A stretch of 52,661 nt of DNA from Halanaerobium saccharolyticum (GTDB lineage Bacteria > Bacillota > Halanaerobiia > Halanaerobiales > Halanaerobiaceae), in contig NZ_SNWX01000021.1 in assembly GCF_004362045.1 (NCBI RefSeq), positions 1-52,661 on the forward strand. The letters are read 5' to 3'. Below the pieces are notes generated by a model, which ran no database searches, was not told the origin of the DNA, and saw only the letters and a list, made by a program, of their open reading frames with translations. This document shows, in pieces, positions 27,582 through 37,580 of this stretch (positions are counted from its first letter, which is position 1; each line of letters opens with the position of its first letter). Position numbers and translations under genes: made by a program.

Positions 27582-27783
27582 TATTTATCTCCTCCAGCTT
27601 TTTTGCTAAACTTTCCAATTTAGGCATTGTTTCTCTTTCAATATATCTTATGTAACCCTCAAGTGTTATAATTCTATTATCCAGAACCTTATTACTCATT
27701 TCAGGAGAATAATTATCAAATTGTTCTGTTTTATTAACTGCTGTATCAATATATTCTATTGCATCTATTAGTTCTTTCTCCAT
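27574..27783 (-). CDS. Unknown 69-residue protein A
   Basis: I do not recognise this protein. Its 69 residues are acidic and predicted helical or coiled-coil (EYIDTAVNKTEQ, then MPKLESLAKKLEEI), without cysteines or membrane segments. It begins 60 bases downstream of the RNase P RNA gene behind an AAGGGGTG ribosome-binding site, and overlaps the next small gene. The size and coupling recall toxin-antitoxin or small adaptor pairs, but no motif supports either. Confidence 0.7.
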   Translation of the reverse strand: MEKELIDAIEYIDTAVNKTEQFDNYSPEMSNKVLDNRIITLEGYIRYIERETMPKLESLAKKLEEINNG

Positions 27784-27843
27784 TTCAACACCCCTTTTTT
27801 GAGTTTTATAAAAATTTAAAAAATAATAATTGGCAAAAAAAAT

Positions 27844-28212
27844 AAGTTAACCTATAAGCCGAGTTCTGTATTAGATGATCATCTATCTGGGGAAACAGTT
27901 ACCTGAACCCTCAAGCGTCCTTACCCGGAGAAAAGCGGATCACTTTTATATTCTCCCTATTTGGACTTACTCCAGATGGGGTTTACCTGGCATTCCAGTT
28001 ACCTGAAACCCGGTAAGCTCTTACCTTACCTTTTCACCCTTACTCATTAAGAAAAGGTTTTTAAAGAAAACCCTTTCATAAAAGCGGTATATTTCTGTGG
28101 CACTAGCCTGGGAGTTACCTCCACCGGGGGTTACCCGGCATCCTATCCTGTGGAGCTCGGACTTTCCTCATCTTAAAAGATGCGATCATCTGGTTAACTT
28201 ATTTTTTTTACC
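27844..28212 (-). ncRNA. rnpB: RNase P RNA
   Basis: This is the catalytic RNA that matures tRNA 5' ends. On the minus strand the conserved 5' block GAGGAAAGTCCGAGCTCCAC is present, followed by GCCGGGTAACCCCCGG, then the AGTGCCACAGAAA block. Near the 3' end come AGTAAGGGTGAAA and the invariant ACAGAACTCGGCTTATAG. The outer helix P1 pairs AAGTTAACC with GGTTAACTT (about 28192-28200 and 27844-27852). A consensus promoter lies directly upstream and a T-rich stretch follows. The start is estimated from the promoter. Confidence 0.96.
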
Positions 28213-28218
28213 ATATAA

Positions 28219-28247
28219 AGTATACCACCAGAATTATTATATGTCAA
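28219..28247 (-). promoter_or_regulatory. rnpB promoter
   Basis: A near-perfect sigma-70 promoter: TTGACA (28242-28247), 17 bases, TATACT (28219-28224). Transcription should begin near 28212. Confidence 0.92.
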
Positions 28248-28286
28248 GCAATATACTCAAGTTAAAAAAGACCGGAGTAATAGTGG

Positions 28287-29402
28287 TTACTGATAGTTCC
28301 AGGGCTGTGTATTCACCTCAGACTTAATAAAATTTACTTCTTTTTTTAATTTTGAAGAAGCTATACTGGTTAATCTCTCAGATAATAATTCTTTAACAAA
28401 TTTTTCACTTCCATAATGGCCAAAATCGACAAGAGACAGCCCAAGTGCTTCTGCAGTCTGTGCTTCATGAAACTTAACATCACCAGTTAAATATAAGTCT
28501 GCACCCTGATAATGAGCATTTTTAATAAAATCTGCCCCACTACCACTGCAGAGAGCAACTTTTTTAATTTTCCTTTTTGCCCTGACAACCCTTATCTGAT
28601 CCAGTTTATAAACTTCCTTGATTTTCTGTAAAAAATCATCCAGTTCAATTTCTGATTTTAAATCTGCAATTCTACCAATTCCTTTTTTACTTTCTAAGTT
28701 TTCCATTTTATATAAATCCCAGGCCGGCTCTTCATAAGGATGGACTTTTAATAATTCTTTTATAATCAGATTCAAATCTTCGGGGGCTATAATTGTTTCA
28801 AATCTGTATTCTGCAACTTCATTTAAACTCCCTCTGTCACCCAGATAAGGATCAGCTTCAGCCAGAGGTTTAAAACTGCCCTTTCCCTGCTGATAAAAGC
28901 CAGTATGGCTGTAGTTTGCATATTCTCCAGCACCTTTAGCAAACAGAGCAGATCTTACTTCCTCAAAATTATCTTCCGGAATAAAAGTCACCAGTTTATA
29001 ATAATTTTGACTGCTGGTTGTGCTTAAACTAGATATATTTTCTACATCTAACATTTTAATCAGATAATCATTTAAACCGGCTTCTGCAATATCTAAATTT
29101 GTATGGGCAGAAAATAAAGAAATATTGTTTTTGATTAATTCAAAAATTAATTTACCACTCTGATTTTGAGTATTAACAGATTTAATTCCCTTAAATATAA
29201 AAGGGTGATGAGTAATTATCAGCTGACAATTTTTTTCTACTGCTTCGGTTAAAACTTTCTTATTAAAATCAAGAGCCAATAATACATTTTCTACTTCCTG
29301 AGAACCATCCCCAACCTGCATGCCAACATTGTCCCAGTCTTCTGCCAGTCTGGCTGGAGCAATTTCTCCCATTAACTGTACAACTTCAGCTACTTTTGCC
29401 AT
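28287..29402 (-). CDS. Nif3-like dinuclear metal centre protein (YqfO type)
   Basis: This 371-residue protein is of the long DUF34/NIF3 form. The N- and C-terminal halves make the metal site (LIITHHPFIFKG near 62, HTNLDIAEAGLN near 100, and GSGADF and FGHYGSEKF in the C-terminal part). A PII-like insertion (about 130-240) is typical of B. subtilis YqfO. The biochemical function is unsettled; GTP cyclohydrolase-like and nucleotide-binding roles have been proposed. In Bacillus trmK precedes it in the sigA cluster; here the tRNA gene takes that place. Confidence 0.93.
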   Translation of the reverse strand: MAKVAEVVQLMGEIAPARLAEDWDNVGMQVGDGSQEVENVLLALDFNKKVLTEAVEKNCQLIITHHPFIFKGIKSVNTQNQSGKLIFELIKNNISLFSAHTNLDIAEAGLNDYLIKMLDVENISSLSTTSSQNYYKLVTFIPEDNFEEVRSALFAKGAGEYANYSHTGFYQQGKGSFKPLAEADPYLGDRGSLNEVAEYRFETIIAPEDLNLIIKELLKVHPYEEPAWDLYKMENLESKKGIGRIADLKSEIELDDFLQKIKEVYKLDQIRVVRAKRKIKKVALCSGSGADFIKNAHYQGADLYLTGDVKFHEAQTAEALGLSLVDFGHYGSEKFVKELLSERLTSIASSKLKKEVNFIKSEVNTQPWNYQ

Positions 29403-29448
29403 AAAATGACCTCCTTAATATTTTGTCAATATATTCTTATTTATAAAT

Positions 29449-29481
29449 CAAAAAAACCCTGCTCTAATTAAAGAACAGGGT
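29449..29481 (-). terminator. tRNA terminator
   Basis: A 10-bp stem (ACCCTGTTCT / AGAGCAGGGT, one G-U pair) with a 6-base loop is followed by TTTTTTTG. nif3 begins about 50 bases further on. Confidence 0.88.
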
Positions 29482-29491
29482 GTTTATATTC

Positions 29492-29568
29492 TGGTGGGCC
29501 CACCAGGATTCGAACCTGGGACCAACCGGTTATGAGCCGGTTGCTCTGACCAGCTGAGCTATGGGCCC
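29492..29568 (-). tRNA. tRNA with CAT anticodon (Ile2 or elongator Met)
   Basis: The 77-nt cloverleaf has an encoded CCA end. The acceptor stem is GGGCCCA/TGGGCCC, and the D-arm AGCTCAGCTGGTCAGAGC, anticodon arm ACCGG-CTCATAA-CCGGT and T-arm CCCAGGTTCGAATCCTGG are all intact. The loop CTCATAA resembles Ile2 tRNAs, whose C34 is changed to lysidine by TilS, more than the TTCATAC loop of most elongator Met tRNAs. The isotype is therefore open, leaning to Ile2. It has its own promoter and terminator. Confidence 0.97.
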
Positions 29569-29609
29569 TCTACAAAAAAACAAATCGTTTATTTGTGACG
29601 ACAAGAATA

Positions 29610-29638
29610 ATTATATGATAGAAATCAGCACAGGTCAA
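29610..29638 (-). promoter_or_regulatory. tRNA promoter
   Basis: TTGACC (29633-29638), 17 bases, TATAAT (29610-29615): a strong consensus promoter about 40 bases before the tRNA. Confidence 0.9.
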
Positions 29639-29722
29639 GAGTTATTTTAATATTTTCAGGAGAAATATTAATGATAATATTGTAATATCTCATAAATACT
29701 TCCAATTACCCATTTATGCTCT

Positions 29723-30811
29723 TTAATCCAGATAATCCTTTAACTTTTTACTGCGGCTTGGATGTCTTAATTTGCGCAGTGCCTTAGCCTCAATCTGTCT
29801 GATTCTTTCTCTGGTAACACCAAACTCTTTACCCACTTCTTCCAAAGTTCTCGGACGACCATCCTCTATTCCAAATCTAAGTTCCAGAACCCGTTTTTCT
29901 CTATCAGTAAGAGTATCTAAAACTCCATCCAGCTGCTCTTTAAGCAGTATATAAGATGCCGCTGAAGCAGGGGCAGGAGAATCAACATCTTCAATAAAAT
30001 CTCCAAGGTGACTGTCTTCTTCCTCTCCAATTGGAGTTTCTAGAGAAACAGGTTCCTGAGCAATTTTCATAATCTCTCTTACCTTATCAGCTGAGATATC
30101 CATTTCTTCACCGATTTCTTCAGCTTTAGGTTCTCTTCCCATTTCCTGAAGCAGTTGTCTGGAAACCCGGATTAATTTATTGATCGTTTCTACCATGTGA
30201 ACTGGGACTCTAATCGTTCTTGCCTGGTCAGCAATCGAACGTGTTATAGCCTGTCTAATCCACCAGGTAGCATAGGTACTAAACTTATAACCCTTGGTGT
30301 AATCAAATTTTTCCACTGCCTTCATTAATCCCATATTACCTTCCTGAATTAAATCAAGAAAAAGCATTCCACGACCAACATATTTTTTAGCAATACTAAC
30401 TACAAGTCTCAAGTTAGCTTCAACCAGCTGCTGTTTGGCCCATTCATCACCCTGTTCCATCCTTTTGGCCAGTTCTACCTCTTCATCTGCAGTTAAAAGA
30501 TCAACTTTACCAATTTCCTTTAAATACATCCTTACTGGGTCATCTATACTGGCACTCTTAGGAATGCTCAGATCAAGACCACTATTTTCATCATCTTCAT
30601 CTTCCTCATCATCTTCTAATTTAGAATTAACTATCTCAATATTCATGTCACTAAAAATATCATAGATTTTCTCTATATCTTCTGAATCTAAATCAATGTC
30701 TTCCAGGGCATCCATTATTTCTTCATATGTCAGTTCCCCTTCTTTTTTACCACGATTGACAAGATCCTTAACTTCATCTATTTTAGCAGGACTTGTATCT
30801 TTTTCAGCCAC
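29723..30811 (-). CDS. rpoD: RNA polymerase primary sigma factor (sigma-70/sigma-A)
   Basis: This is the housekeeping sigma factor. I start at the GTG at 30811 (362 residues), behind GGAGGG six bases upstream; the TTG six codons earlier overlaps dnaG. Region 1.1 covers about 10-75, followed by an acidic run ([10 protein letters not shown]). Region 1.2 has [11 protein letters not shown], region 2 [13 protein letters not shown] and [14 protein letters not shown], region 3 [12 protein letters not shown], and region 4 [20 protein letters not shown]. It lies immediately after dnaG, the classical macromolecular synthesis operon. Confidence 0.98.
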   Translation of the reverse strand: MAEKDTSPAKIDEVKDLVNRGKKEGELTYEEIMDALEDIDLDSEDIEKIYDIFSDMNIEIVNSKLEDDEEDEDDENSGLDLSIPKSASIDDPVRMYLKEIGKVDLLTADEEVELAKRMEQGDEWAKQQLVEANLRLVVSIAKKYVGRGMLFLDLIQEGNMGLMKAVEKFDYTKGYKFSTYATWWIRQAITRSIADQARTIRVPVHMVETINKLIRVSRQLLQEMGREPKAEEIGEEMDISADKVREIMKIAQEPVSLETPIGEEEDSHLGDFIEDVDSPAPASAASYILLKEQLDGVLDTLTDREKRVLELRFGIEDGRPRTLEEVGKEFGVTRERIRQIEAKALRKLRHPSRSKKLKDYLD

Positions 30812-30812
30812 T

Positions 30813-32621
30813 TTAGTCCCTCCTCTCAATATTGTAATTCAAACTGTAAAAGGTCAATAAAATACGATTTAATTTATCCAGATTTAATTCTTTTCTGCTG
30901 AGCAGACTGCATAATTTCTTTTTATTTCTGGAAATCCTCTTAGAACTTAAATAATCTGCCAGTTCTAAAATATGATCTCTACCTAAAGAATTATCCTGTT
31001 TGACAAGAATTTCTGACCAGTAAGATAACAATTCATCACCTAAGTTATCCTTAACTTTATCTAATTGAACAGAATTACTGATCACACTGCCTTTAAAAAG
31101 ATGTTCTGCCAGCTGAGCAGTTCTACCATTAAAGTCATTTTTCGAAAGTCTGGCAGCCAGCTCTTCTCTTAAAGCAGGATTACTGATAAAATGAGCCAGA
31201 ATTTCTTCTTCAACTTTTTGATAATATGATAATTGCGAGTATAAGTCAAATTCTTTTTCTACTTGCTTATCTTGTTTTTCTCTATTTCTTTGATAATTCC
31301 TGCTTTTAATTTTCTTAAATTCTTTTTCCACTTCTTCTGCCAGTACATCAGCCTTAAACCTGGTTTTAGCTGCTGCTCTCTCGATATAAATTTCTCTTTC
31401 TAAATTATCTTCTACTTCACTTAGAAGTTCAACAATAGATCTTAAAACTTTTTTTCTGACTCCAGGTTCTGAAAGATTTTTATTTTTAATAATCATATTT
31501 ATTTTAAAATCTATTAAATTTACTGCATCCTCAATCAAACTATTAAAAGCTGCTTCACCTGCATTTTTTAATAATTGATCTGGATCACTGCCTTCCTCAA
31601 GTTGAATGACTCTAACATTAATCCCTGTCCTGCTTAGTATATCAAGACCCCTTAAAGTTGCTTTATTACCTGCTGTATCAGCATCATAAGCAATATAGGC
31701 ATTTTCGGCATATCTTTTAATCAACTTTGCCTGTTCTTCGGTAAAAGCAGTACCTAAAGAAGCAATAGAATTTTTAAATCCATTTTTATGAGCCTGAATA
31801 ACATCTGTATAACCTTCCATAATGATACAGCTATTTTGCTCTCGAATCAAATCTTTAGCAAGATGTAAACCATATAGATTCTTCTTTTTACTAAAAATAG
31901 GTGTTTCGGGCGAATTTAAATATTTGGGTCCATAATTATCCGCTCTGTCTAAAATTCTACCACCAAAAGCGATTACTTCTCCTCTATTATTAAATATTGG
32001 GAAAATAACTCTATTCCTAAATTTATCATAATGTGAATTATTTTTTCCTTCACTGATCAAACCTGCTTTTTTAATTAAATCAACACTAAAACCCTTTTTC
32101 TGCAAAAAATTTAATAAAAGCTGCCATTCATCAGCTGCATAACCAAGATTAAATGTTTCTATATCAGTCTCATTAAATCCCCGTTCTTTTAAATAATTGA
32201 ATGCTTCTTTTCCCATCTCAGTCTCAGTTAAAAGATAATTATAAAAACGAGCAGCTAAATTATTCAGAGAAAAAAGTTGTTCCCTTACTTTATAGTGCTG
32301 TCGCTGTTGATTACTCATGTCGGGCAATTCCATACCTGTTCTTTCAGCCAGCATTTTTAATGACTCAACAAAAGTTAAATTTTCAATTTCCATCACAAAG
32401 TTTATTGTATCACCACCAGCACCACAGCCAAAACAGTGATAAAAATTATTATCTGGGTTGACAAAAAATGATGGTGTTTTTTCACTATGAAAAGGACATA
32501 AACCCTTATATCTATTTCCTGATTTTTTCAGTTCAAGATAATCAGAAACTAAGTCAACAATATCAACATTTTCTTTTACCTCATTTATAAACTCATCTGA
32601 ATATCTGGCCAATTTATCCAC
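30813..32621 (-). CDS. dnaG: DNA primase
   Basis: DnaG makes RNA primers at the replication fork. The 602 residues contain the N-terminal CHC2 zinc finger ([11 protein letters not shown] at about 42 and HCFGCGAGG near 63), the catalytic TOPRIM core ([10 protein letters not shown] near 265 and [10 protein letters not shown] near 315), and a C-terminal helicase-binding domain. It starts with GTG behind an AAGG site. Only one base separates its stop codon from the rpoD start. Confidence 0.97.
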   Translation of the reverse strand: MDKLARYSDEFINEVKENVDIVDLVSDYLELKKSGNRYKGLCPFHSEKTPSFFVNPDNNFYHCFGCGAGGDTINFVMEIENLTFVESLKMLAERTGMELPDMSNQQRQHYKVREQLFSLNNLAARFYNYLLTETEMGKEAFNYLKERGFNETDIETFNLGYAADEWQLLLNFLQKKGFSVDLIKKAGLISEGKNNSHYDKFRNRVIFPIFNNRGEVIAFGGRILDRADNYGPKYLNSPETPIFSKKKNLYGLHLAKDLIREQNSCIIMEGYTDVIQAHKNGFKNSIASLGTAFTEEQAKLIKRYAENAYIAYDADTAGNKATLRGLDILSRTGINVRVIQLEEGSDPDQLLKNAGEAAFNSLIEDAVNLIDFKINMIIKNKNLSEPGVRKKVLRSIVELLSEVEDNLEREIYIERAAAKTRFKADVLAEEVEKEFKKIKSRNYQRNREKQDKQVEKEFDLYSQLSYYQKVEEEILAHFISNPALREELAARLSKNDFNGRTAQLAEHLFKGSVISNSVQLDKVKDNLGDELLSYWSEILVKQDNSLGRDHILELADYLSSKRISRNKKKLCSLLSRKELNLDKLNRILLTFYSLNYNIERRD

Positions 32622-32727
32622 CCTGACCTTAAATTTATTTACTCAAAAAATAATTTACTGTTGTAATTATATTTCTCTAAAAAAATAATTTATCCTTCAT
32701 TTATTTGCAAAAGTAAAGCTTAATTTA

Positions 32728-33738
32728 TCAATTTTTGTCGAACCATGGCGTTGGAATAAAATATTTTCTGCCGAGATTAATAGCATAACGGTCTGTCATT
32801 CCAGCTATATAATCAACCACTGCCTGCTTATGATTTTTCTCAAATTCTAAATATTCATCCGGTATATAATTAATATTCTCCATAAAAAATTCGTAGAGCA
32901 ATTTTAATAATCTTTTTGCCTTACCCTCTTCACTTTTACCTTCAGAACCAATATAAACATTTTCAAAAAGAAAACTCCTTAACTTTTCCGATGCTGCTTT
33001 AACCTCAGCTGAGCGCTTTATTTCATTCTCCTGCCAGCTGGAGTTAATTAAATCCCTGACCATCACATCTATTCTCTGAGAATGAGTATCACCTAAAATA
33101 GAAGTTGCAGCTGGCGGTAAATCATCCTGGCTGATAATTCCAGCCCTCAGTGCATCATCAATATCATGATTAATATATGCCACCCGATCTGCAATTCTTA
33201 CTATCTGTCCTTCCAGGGTAAATGGTTTATTGCTGCCAGTATGATTTAAGATTCCGTCTCTGACCTCAATACTTAAATTAAGACCTCTACTGCCGCTGCT
33301 TCGTTTTTCTATGAGATCAACCACCCTCAGGCTCTGAAGATTATGATTAAACTCAGCTCCAGTAATTTCTGTTAAGGCAGCTTCTCCAGCATGGCCAAAA
33401 GGAGTATGCCCCAGGTCATGTCCCAGGGCAATAGCTTCTACTAAATCTTCATTTAATTTAAGTGCCCTGGCGATTGTGCGAGCAATCTGAGAAACTTCCA
33501 GAGTATGAGTCAGCCGGGTCCGGTAGTGATCACCCTCAGGTGCAATAAATACCTGAGTTTTATGCTTAAGCCTTCTAAAAGCTTTTGAATGAATAATTCG
33601 ATCCCGATCACGCTGAAAAATTGTACGTATTTCAGAGCCTGTTTCTTCTTTTAATCGCCCTCTGCTGGCTGAACTCAGGCAGGCAAAATCTGAAAGTTTA
33701 TCTTTTTCCCATTCTAGCTGTTCAACTCTGGAAAACAT
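32728..33738 (-). CDS. dgt: dGTPase-like HD-domain triphosphohydrolase
   Basis: This family hydrolyses dGTP (or other dNTPs) to the nucleoside and triphosphate and helps set dNTP pools. The 336 residues match the short family. HD-domain ligands are in [14 protein letters not shown] (about 72-85) and [16 protein letters not shown] (about 104-119), and a later D in [14 protein letters not shown] (about 183-196). It lies between ppsR and dnaG, a common clostridial arrangement. The preferred dNTP cannot be inferred. Confidence 0.93.
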   Translation of the reverse strand: MFSRVEQLEWEKDKLSDFACLSSASRGRLKEETGSEIRTIFQRDRDRIIHSKAFRRLKHKTQVFIAPEGDHYRTRLTHTLEVSQIARTIARALKLNEDLVEAIALGHDLGHTPFGHAGEAALTEITGAEFNHNLQSLRVVDLIEKRSSGSRGLNLSIEVRDGILNHTGSNKPFTLEGQIVRIADRVAYINHDIDDALRAGIISQDDLPPAATSILGDTHSQRIDVMVRDLINSSWQENEIKRSAEVKAASEKLRSFLFENVYIGSEGKSEEGKAKRLLKLLYEFFMENINYIPDEYLEFEKNHKQAVVDYIAGMTDRYAINLGRKYFIPTPWFDKN

Positions 33739-33749
33739 AATATCAGCTC

Positions 33750-34556
33750 CTATTCATTGAAATATGACAGTACCTCGACAGCAGTCTCCTCTATAGTTTT
33801 GTCTGTAACATCGATTATAGGACATCCAATTTTTTCCATTATTGAATCGGCATATTCAAATTCTTCCGTAATTCTTTCTTTTGCCGCATAGGTTGCATCA
33901 TCACCAAGTCCCATTTTCTTTAATCTTTCAATCCGAATATCATTTAACATTTCTGGATCTATAGTTAAACCAACTACTTTTTCAGCATTATCTTCTAAAA
34001 CTGAAGGATGCACTTCCACCTCAGGTACAAGCGGCACATTGGCAGTTTTATAACCTAAGTATGATAGATGGACAGAAAGAGGAGTCTTTGAAGTTCTGGA
34101 GACTCCTACCAGAACAATATCTGCTTCAGCAATCCCTTTGGATTCATTTAAGTCATCAAATTTAAGAGTAAATTCCATTGCCTTAATTCTTTTAAAATAT
34201 TCTTCATCCAGTTTATATTTTAAAGCAAATTCCTCTCTGGGTTCTACGTTCAACCTATCAGCAACCATATTTAAAGGTTTTTTCATCATATCAATATATT
34301 CCAAATTGTTTTCTGCTGCTGCTTGATTTAAATGCTCTCTCATTTCAGTTTTAACAAAAGTATAGGCAATAATTGCATTTTCAGCTTTAGCTTTTTCTAT
34401 TATTTCATCAATTCTCTCTAGAGAGCGAACAAAAGAAAATGTCTTTATTCTAATCTTATGCTCCGGAAATTGACCCACAGCTGACTCCATTAAATGTTTG
34501 GCTGTTTTACCAGTTGAATCTGATACTGCATAAGCCACAACTTTTCTCTTACTCAT
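33750..34556 (-). CDS. Pyruvate,phosphate dikinase/PEP synthase regulatory protein
   Basis: This DUF299 bifunctional ADP-dependent kinase/phosphorylase switches PPDK or PEP synthase off and on. It has 268 residues from the ATG at 34556, which has GGGGTG six bases upstream; the earlier GTG is inside that site. The N-terminal [12 protein letters not shown] and the nucleotide-binding loop [13 protein letters not shown] (about 149-161) are diagnostic, as is [11 protein letters not shown]. The target kinase is not in this window. It is the YqfL position of the Bacillus sigA cluster. Confidence 0.95.
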   Translation of the reverse strand: MSKRKVVAYAVSDSTGKTAKHLMESAVGQFPEHKIRIKTFSFVRSLERIDEIIEKAKAENAIIAYTFVKTEMREHLNQAAAENNLEYIDMMKKPLNMVADRLNVEPREEFALKYKLDEEYFKRIKAMEFTLKFDDLNESKGIAEADIVLVGVSRTSKTPLSVHLSYLGYKTANVPLVPEVEVHPSVLEDNAEKVVGLTIDPEMLNDIRIERLKKMGLGDDATYAAKERITEEFEYADSIMEKIGCPIIDVTDKTIEETAVEVLSYFNE

Positions 34557-34582
34557 AATATTCACCCCGTTAAATTAAATTA

Positions 34583-36649
34583 TTAGTCTAGAGCTATTTC
34601 TTCAATATCCATTACCTCTGACATTAATTCTGCAATACGGGTTAATAAAGCCAGACGATTATTTTTAAGCTCTCTTTCGTCAACCATCACCATTACATTA
34701 TCCAGGAAAGCATCAATATATTCCTTTAATTCTACCAGCAGGTAAAAACCTTTTTGATACTGACTGGAAGCAAAAAAGTTTTTGATTTCTGCTTCTCGCT
34801 GATTAAACTCTTTATATAATTCTTTTTCTTCAGCTTCAAACAATAATCCTGCCTCAATTTCTACTTTATTTTCGGCCTTTTCGCCAAGATTTTTTGCTCT
34901 TACTAAACCCCGAATTAAATCAACAAATAAACTGGGGTTCTCAGACCTAAATTCCATTAATTTATGTGCTCTCTGATAAAGATCAAGCAAATTATGATCG
35001 TTGATATTTATTACTGCGTTAATGATGTCATACCTCACATTTTCTTCTGCGAGTAAATTTCCCAGCCGCTGTTTAATAAATTCTTTTAAATCAGAAGCCG
35101 CAGAATCAAGTTTATCGGGATTGATTGCAACAATCTCCATTGAAAACTTAATAATCTCATCAACATTAACTGCTAAATTATTATCCAAAATAATTCTCAG
35201 CAGACCGGTAGCCTGTCTTCTTAAAGCAAAAGGATCCTGAGAACCGCTTGGAATATTACCCAGCAGAAAATGACTGCTTAAATTAAATAGTTTTTCAGCC
35301 ATTGCAAGTACAGTACCACTTTTAGTTTCTGGTAATTTATCTCCAGCAAAGCGCGGCAGGTAATGCTCAAAAATAGCCTCTGCTGTTTCCTCTGCTTCAC
35401 CTTCTAAAAGAGCATATTCCTTACCCATTAGCCCCTGGAGATTTGCAAATTCATTTACCATTTCTGTAGCCAGATCGTTTTTGCAGATTTCAGCTGCCCT
35501 GACTGCCATTTCTTTTCTTGCAGACTTAAAATCTAAAAGATCAGCCAGTCGGACAGTTATCTGTTTAAGTTTTTCTGCTTTCTGATAAACACTACCTATA
35601 TCTTTCTGAAAAACTATATCTTTGATATCCTGACTTCTGTTTAGAAAACCATATTTTTGATCTTCAGCAAAGAAAAACTGAGCATCATCAAGTCTCCCTT
35701 TTAAAACCATTTCATTTCCAGAAATAACCTGGTCAAGATAATCGCGGCCTCCATCACGCACACCGATAAACTCAGGCTGCAGATGATTATCCCCGGTCAT
35801 TACTGGAAAATAACGCTGATGTTTTTCCATAGCTGTTATTAAAACTTCCGCCGGCAGCTCTAAATATTCCTCAGCAAAGCTTCCTTTAAAAGCAGTGGGA
35901 AACTCAATTAAATCTGTTACCTCTGCCAGCAGGGAATCTTTTATCACTGGCTGAGCTGATAAATCAAGCTCCTTAATTTCTTGCTTAATGATTTTTTCCC
36001 TTTTTGCCTGGCTGACTATAATAGAAGCAGATTCCAGAGCAGAAAAATAATCTTTAGCTTTGTTTATCTCCACCTGACCTTCACTTAAAAAGCGGTGACC
36101 AATACTGAAGTTAGAACTTTTAACTCCTGCAATTTCAAGATCAATTTTTTCTGAACCAAATAAAACTAAAAGCCATTTAATTGGACGAATAAATTCCATC
36201 TGCACACTACCCCAGCGCATTGCCTTTGGCAGAGGTACCTGTTCAACAATCTTCTTTAAAATCTCAGCTAAAATATCGGCTGTATTTTTTCCTTTTTCCA
36301 GTTTTTCCGCATACAAATACCCATCTTTTTCTACCAGCTCATCGACTTCTACTCCCTGACCACGGGCAAATCCTTCCCCGGCTTTGGTAGGGTTTCCAGC
36401 ATCATCAAAGGCAATATTTACTGCAGGTCCCCTGACAATTTCTCGCTGATCTTCCTGTTTTTCAGCTAAATCATTAACTGCAAGTACAAGTCTTCTGGGA
36501 GTAGAATACACATTCATATTTTCATAATCTAAATTATTATTTTCAAAGACTGCCGCTGCTGTTTTTAGATAATCTTCCCTAAATCTCTGCATAGAGGCAG
36601 CGGGCATTTCTTCAGTTCCTATTTCGAAAATTAGATTTTTTGCCATCAT
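34583..36649 (-). CDS. glyS: Glycine--tRNA ligase beta subunit
   Basis: This is the beta subunit of the tetrameric bacterial GlyRS; it provides tRNA recognition. It has about 688 residues from the ATG at 36649 (another ATG follows at once). Visible motifs are LIFEIGTEEMPA at the N-terminus, the KxMRWGS region PLPKAMRWGS, AMEKHQRYFPV (HD-like domain region) and PFALRRQATGLLRI, and a C-terminal DALR-type anticodon domain. It starts two bases after glyQ, so the subunits are made in a coupled way. Confidence 0.97.
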   Translation of the reverse strand: MMAKNLIFEIGTEEMPAASMQRFREDYLKTAAAVFENNNLDYENMNVYSTPRRLVLAVNDLAEKQEDQREIVRGPAVNIAFDDAGNPTKAGEGFARGQGVEVDELVEKDGYLYAEKLEKGKNTADILAEILKKIVEQVPLPKAMRWGSVQMEFIRPIKWLLVLFGSEKIDLEIAGVKSSNFSIGHRFLSEGQVEINKAKDYFSALESASIIVSQAKREKIIKQEIKELDLSAQPVIKDSLLAEVTDLIEFPTAFKGSFAEEYLELPAEVLITAMEKHQRYFPVMTGDNHLQPEFIGVRDGGRDYLDQVISGNEMVLKGRLDDAQFFFAEDQKYGFLNRSQDIKDIVFQKDIGSVYQKAEKLKQITVRLADLLDFKSARKEMAVRAAEICKNDLATEMVNEFANLQGLMGKEYALLEGEAEETAEAIFEHYLPRFAGDKLPETKSGTVLAMAEKLFNLSSHFLLGNIPSGSQDPFALRRQATGLLRIILDNNLAVNVDEIIKFSMEIVAINPDKLDSAASDLKEFIKQRLGNLLAEENVRYDIINAVININDHNLLDLYQRAHKLMEFRSENPSLFVDLIRGLVRAKNLGEKAENKVEIEAGLLFEAEEKELYKEFNQREAEIKNFFASSQYQKGFYLLVELKEYIDAFLDNVMVMVDERELKNNRLALLTRIAELMSEVMDIEEIALD

Positions 36650-36651
36650 TA

Positions 36652-37500
36652 TCACTCCTGCTCTCCTGAGTCTAAATAGCTGGCTGCACATGCATGAGCC
36701 AGTTTTCTAACTCTTTTGATAAATCTAGTTCTCTCAGTTACACTAATTGCTCCCCGGGCATCCAGAAGATTAAAGGTATGTGAACACTTAAGAGTATAAT
36801 CATAGGCAGCTAAAGGCAGTTCTGCTGCCAGAGAGTTTTCAGCTTCTGCTTCATAAATATCAAATAAATCAAATAAACGCTCAATATCTGCCACTTCAAA
36901 ATTATACTTAGACTGCTCAACCTCATTTTGATGATAGATTTTACGATATTTAACACCTTCAACCCAGGTTAAATCATATACATTTTGAACCTCCTGTAAA
37001 TACATAGCTATTCTCTCTAAACCATAGGTTATCTCTACTGTGACTGGATCGGCTTTAAAACCACCCACCTGCTGGAAATAAGTAAACTGAGTAATTTCCA
37101 TCCCATCAAGCCAGACTTCCCAGCCCAGACCCCAGGCTCCAAGTGTGGGTGACTCCCAGTTATCTTCTACAAAACGAATATCATGTTTTTCAGGTTCAAT
37201 ACCCAGCGCTCGTAAACTATCTAAATAAATTTCCTGAATATTATCAGGTGAAGGTTTCATAATTACCTGATACTGAAAATATCTCTGCAGGCGATAAGGA
37301 TTATCACCATAGCGACCATCAGTAGGTCGACGACAGGGCTGAACATAAGCTGTATCCCAGCCTTCTTTTCCCAGTGAACGCAAAAAGGTAGAAGGACTCA
37401 TTGTTCCTGCACCTACCTCAGTGTCGTAGGGTTGTTCAATTATACATCCCTGTTCACTCCAAAATTTATCCAACGAAAATATAATTTCCTGGAAATTCAT
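36652..37500 (-). CDS. glyQ: Glycine--tRNA ligase alpha subunit
   Basis: This is the catalytic class II core of the alpha2beta2 GlyRS. The start at 37500 gives 282 residues beginning [14 protein letters not shown], with AGAGGAAG upstream. Motifs include [20 protein letters not shown] (about 20-39), [14 protein letters not shown] (about 50-63), and [20 protein letters not shown] near 120-139. It is preceded by the recO terminator, and I could not identify a clear promoter in the 80-base gap. Confidence 0.97.
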   Translation of the reverse strand: MNFQEIIFSLDKFWSEQGCIIEQPYDTEVGAGTMSPSTFLRSLGKEGWDTAYVQPCRRPTDGRYGDNPYRLQRYFQYQVIMKPSPDNIQEIYLDSLRALGIEPEKHDIRFVEDNWESPTLGAWGLGWEVWLDGMEITQFTYFQQVGGFKADPVTVEITYGLERIAMYLQEVQNVYDLTWVEGVKYRKIYHQNEVEQSKYNFEVADIERLFDLFDIYEAEAENSLAAELPLAAYDYTLKCSHTFNLLDARGAISVTERTRFIKRVRKLAHACAASYLDSGEQE

Positions 37501-37540
37501 AAACACACTTCCTCTCGTACTCTTTTTAATATTTTTCATT

Positions 37541-37570
37541 AAAATAAAACCTTATCCTTCAGGACAAGGC
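37541..37570 (-). terminator. Terminator after recO
   Basis: A stem of 8 bp (CCTTGTCC / GGATAAGG, one G-U pair) with a 4-base loop is followed by TTTTATTTT on the minus strand. It separates the phoH-recO unit from glyQS. Confidence 0.85.
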
Positions 37571-37580
37571 TCAAATTTAA

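Noticed and set aside
27784-27843. Separate promoter for the two small unknown genes
   Set aside because: Only a weak TTGCCA with a poorly spaced AT-rich -10; read-through from rnpB is equally possible.
28097-28327. Plus-strand open frame of 76 codons
   Set aside because: It is antisense to the conserved core and promoter of RNase P RNA and has no ribosome-binding site.
32640-32727. Possible dnaG promoter (TTGCAA-17-TATTTT or a TATAAT without -35)
   Set aside because: Two weak, conflicting solutions in a very AT-rich gap; neither is good enough to annotate.
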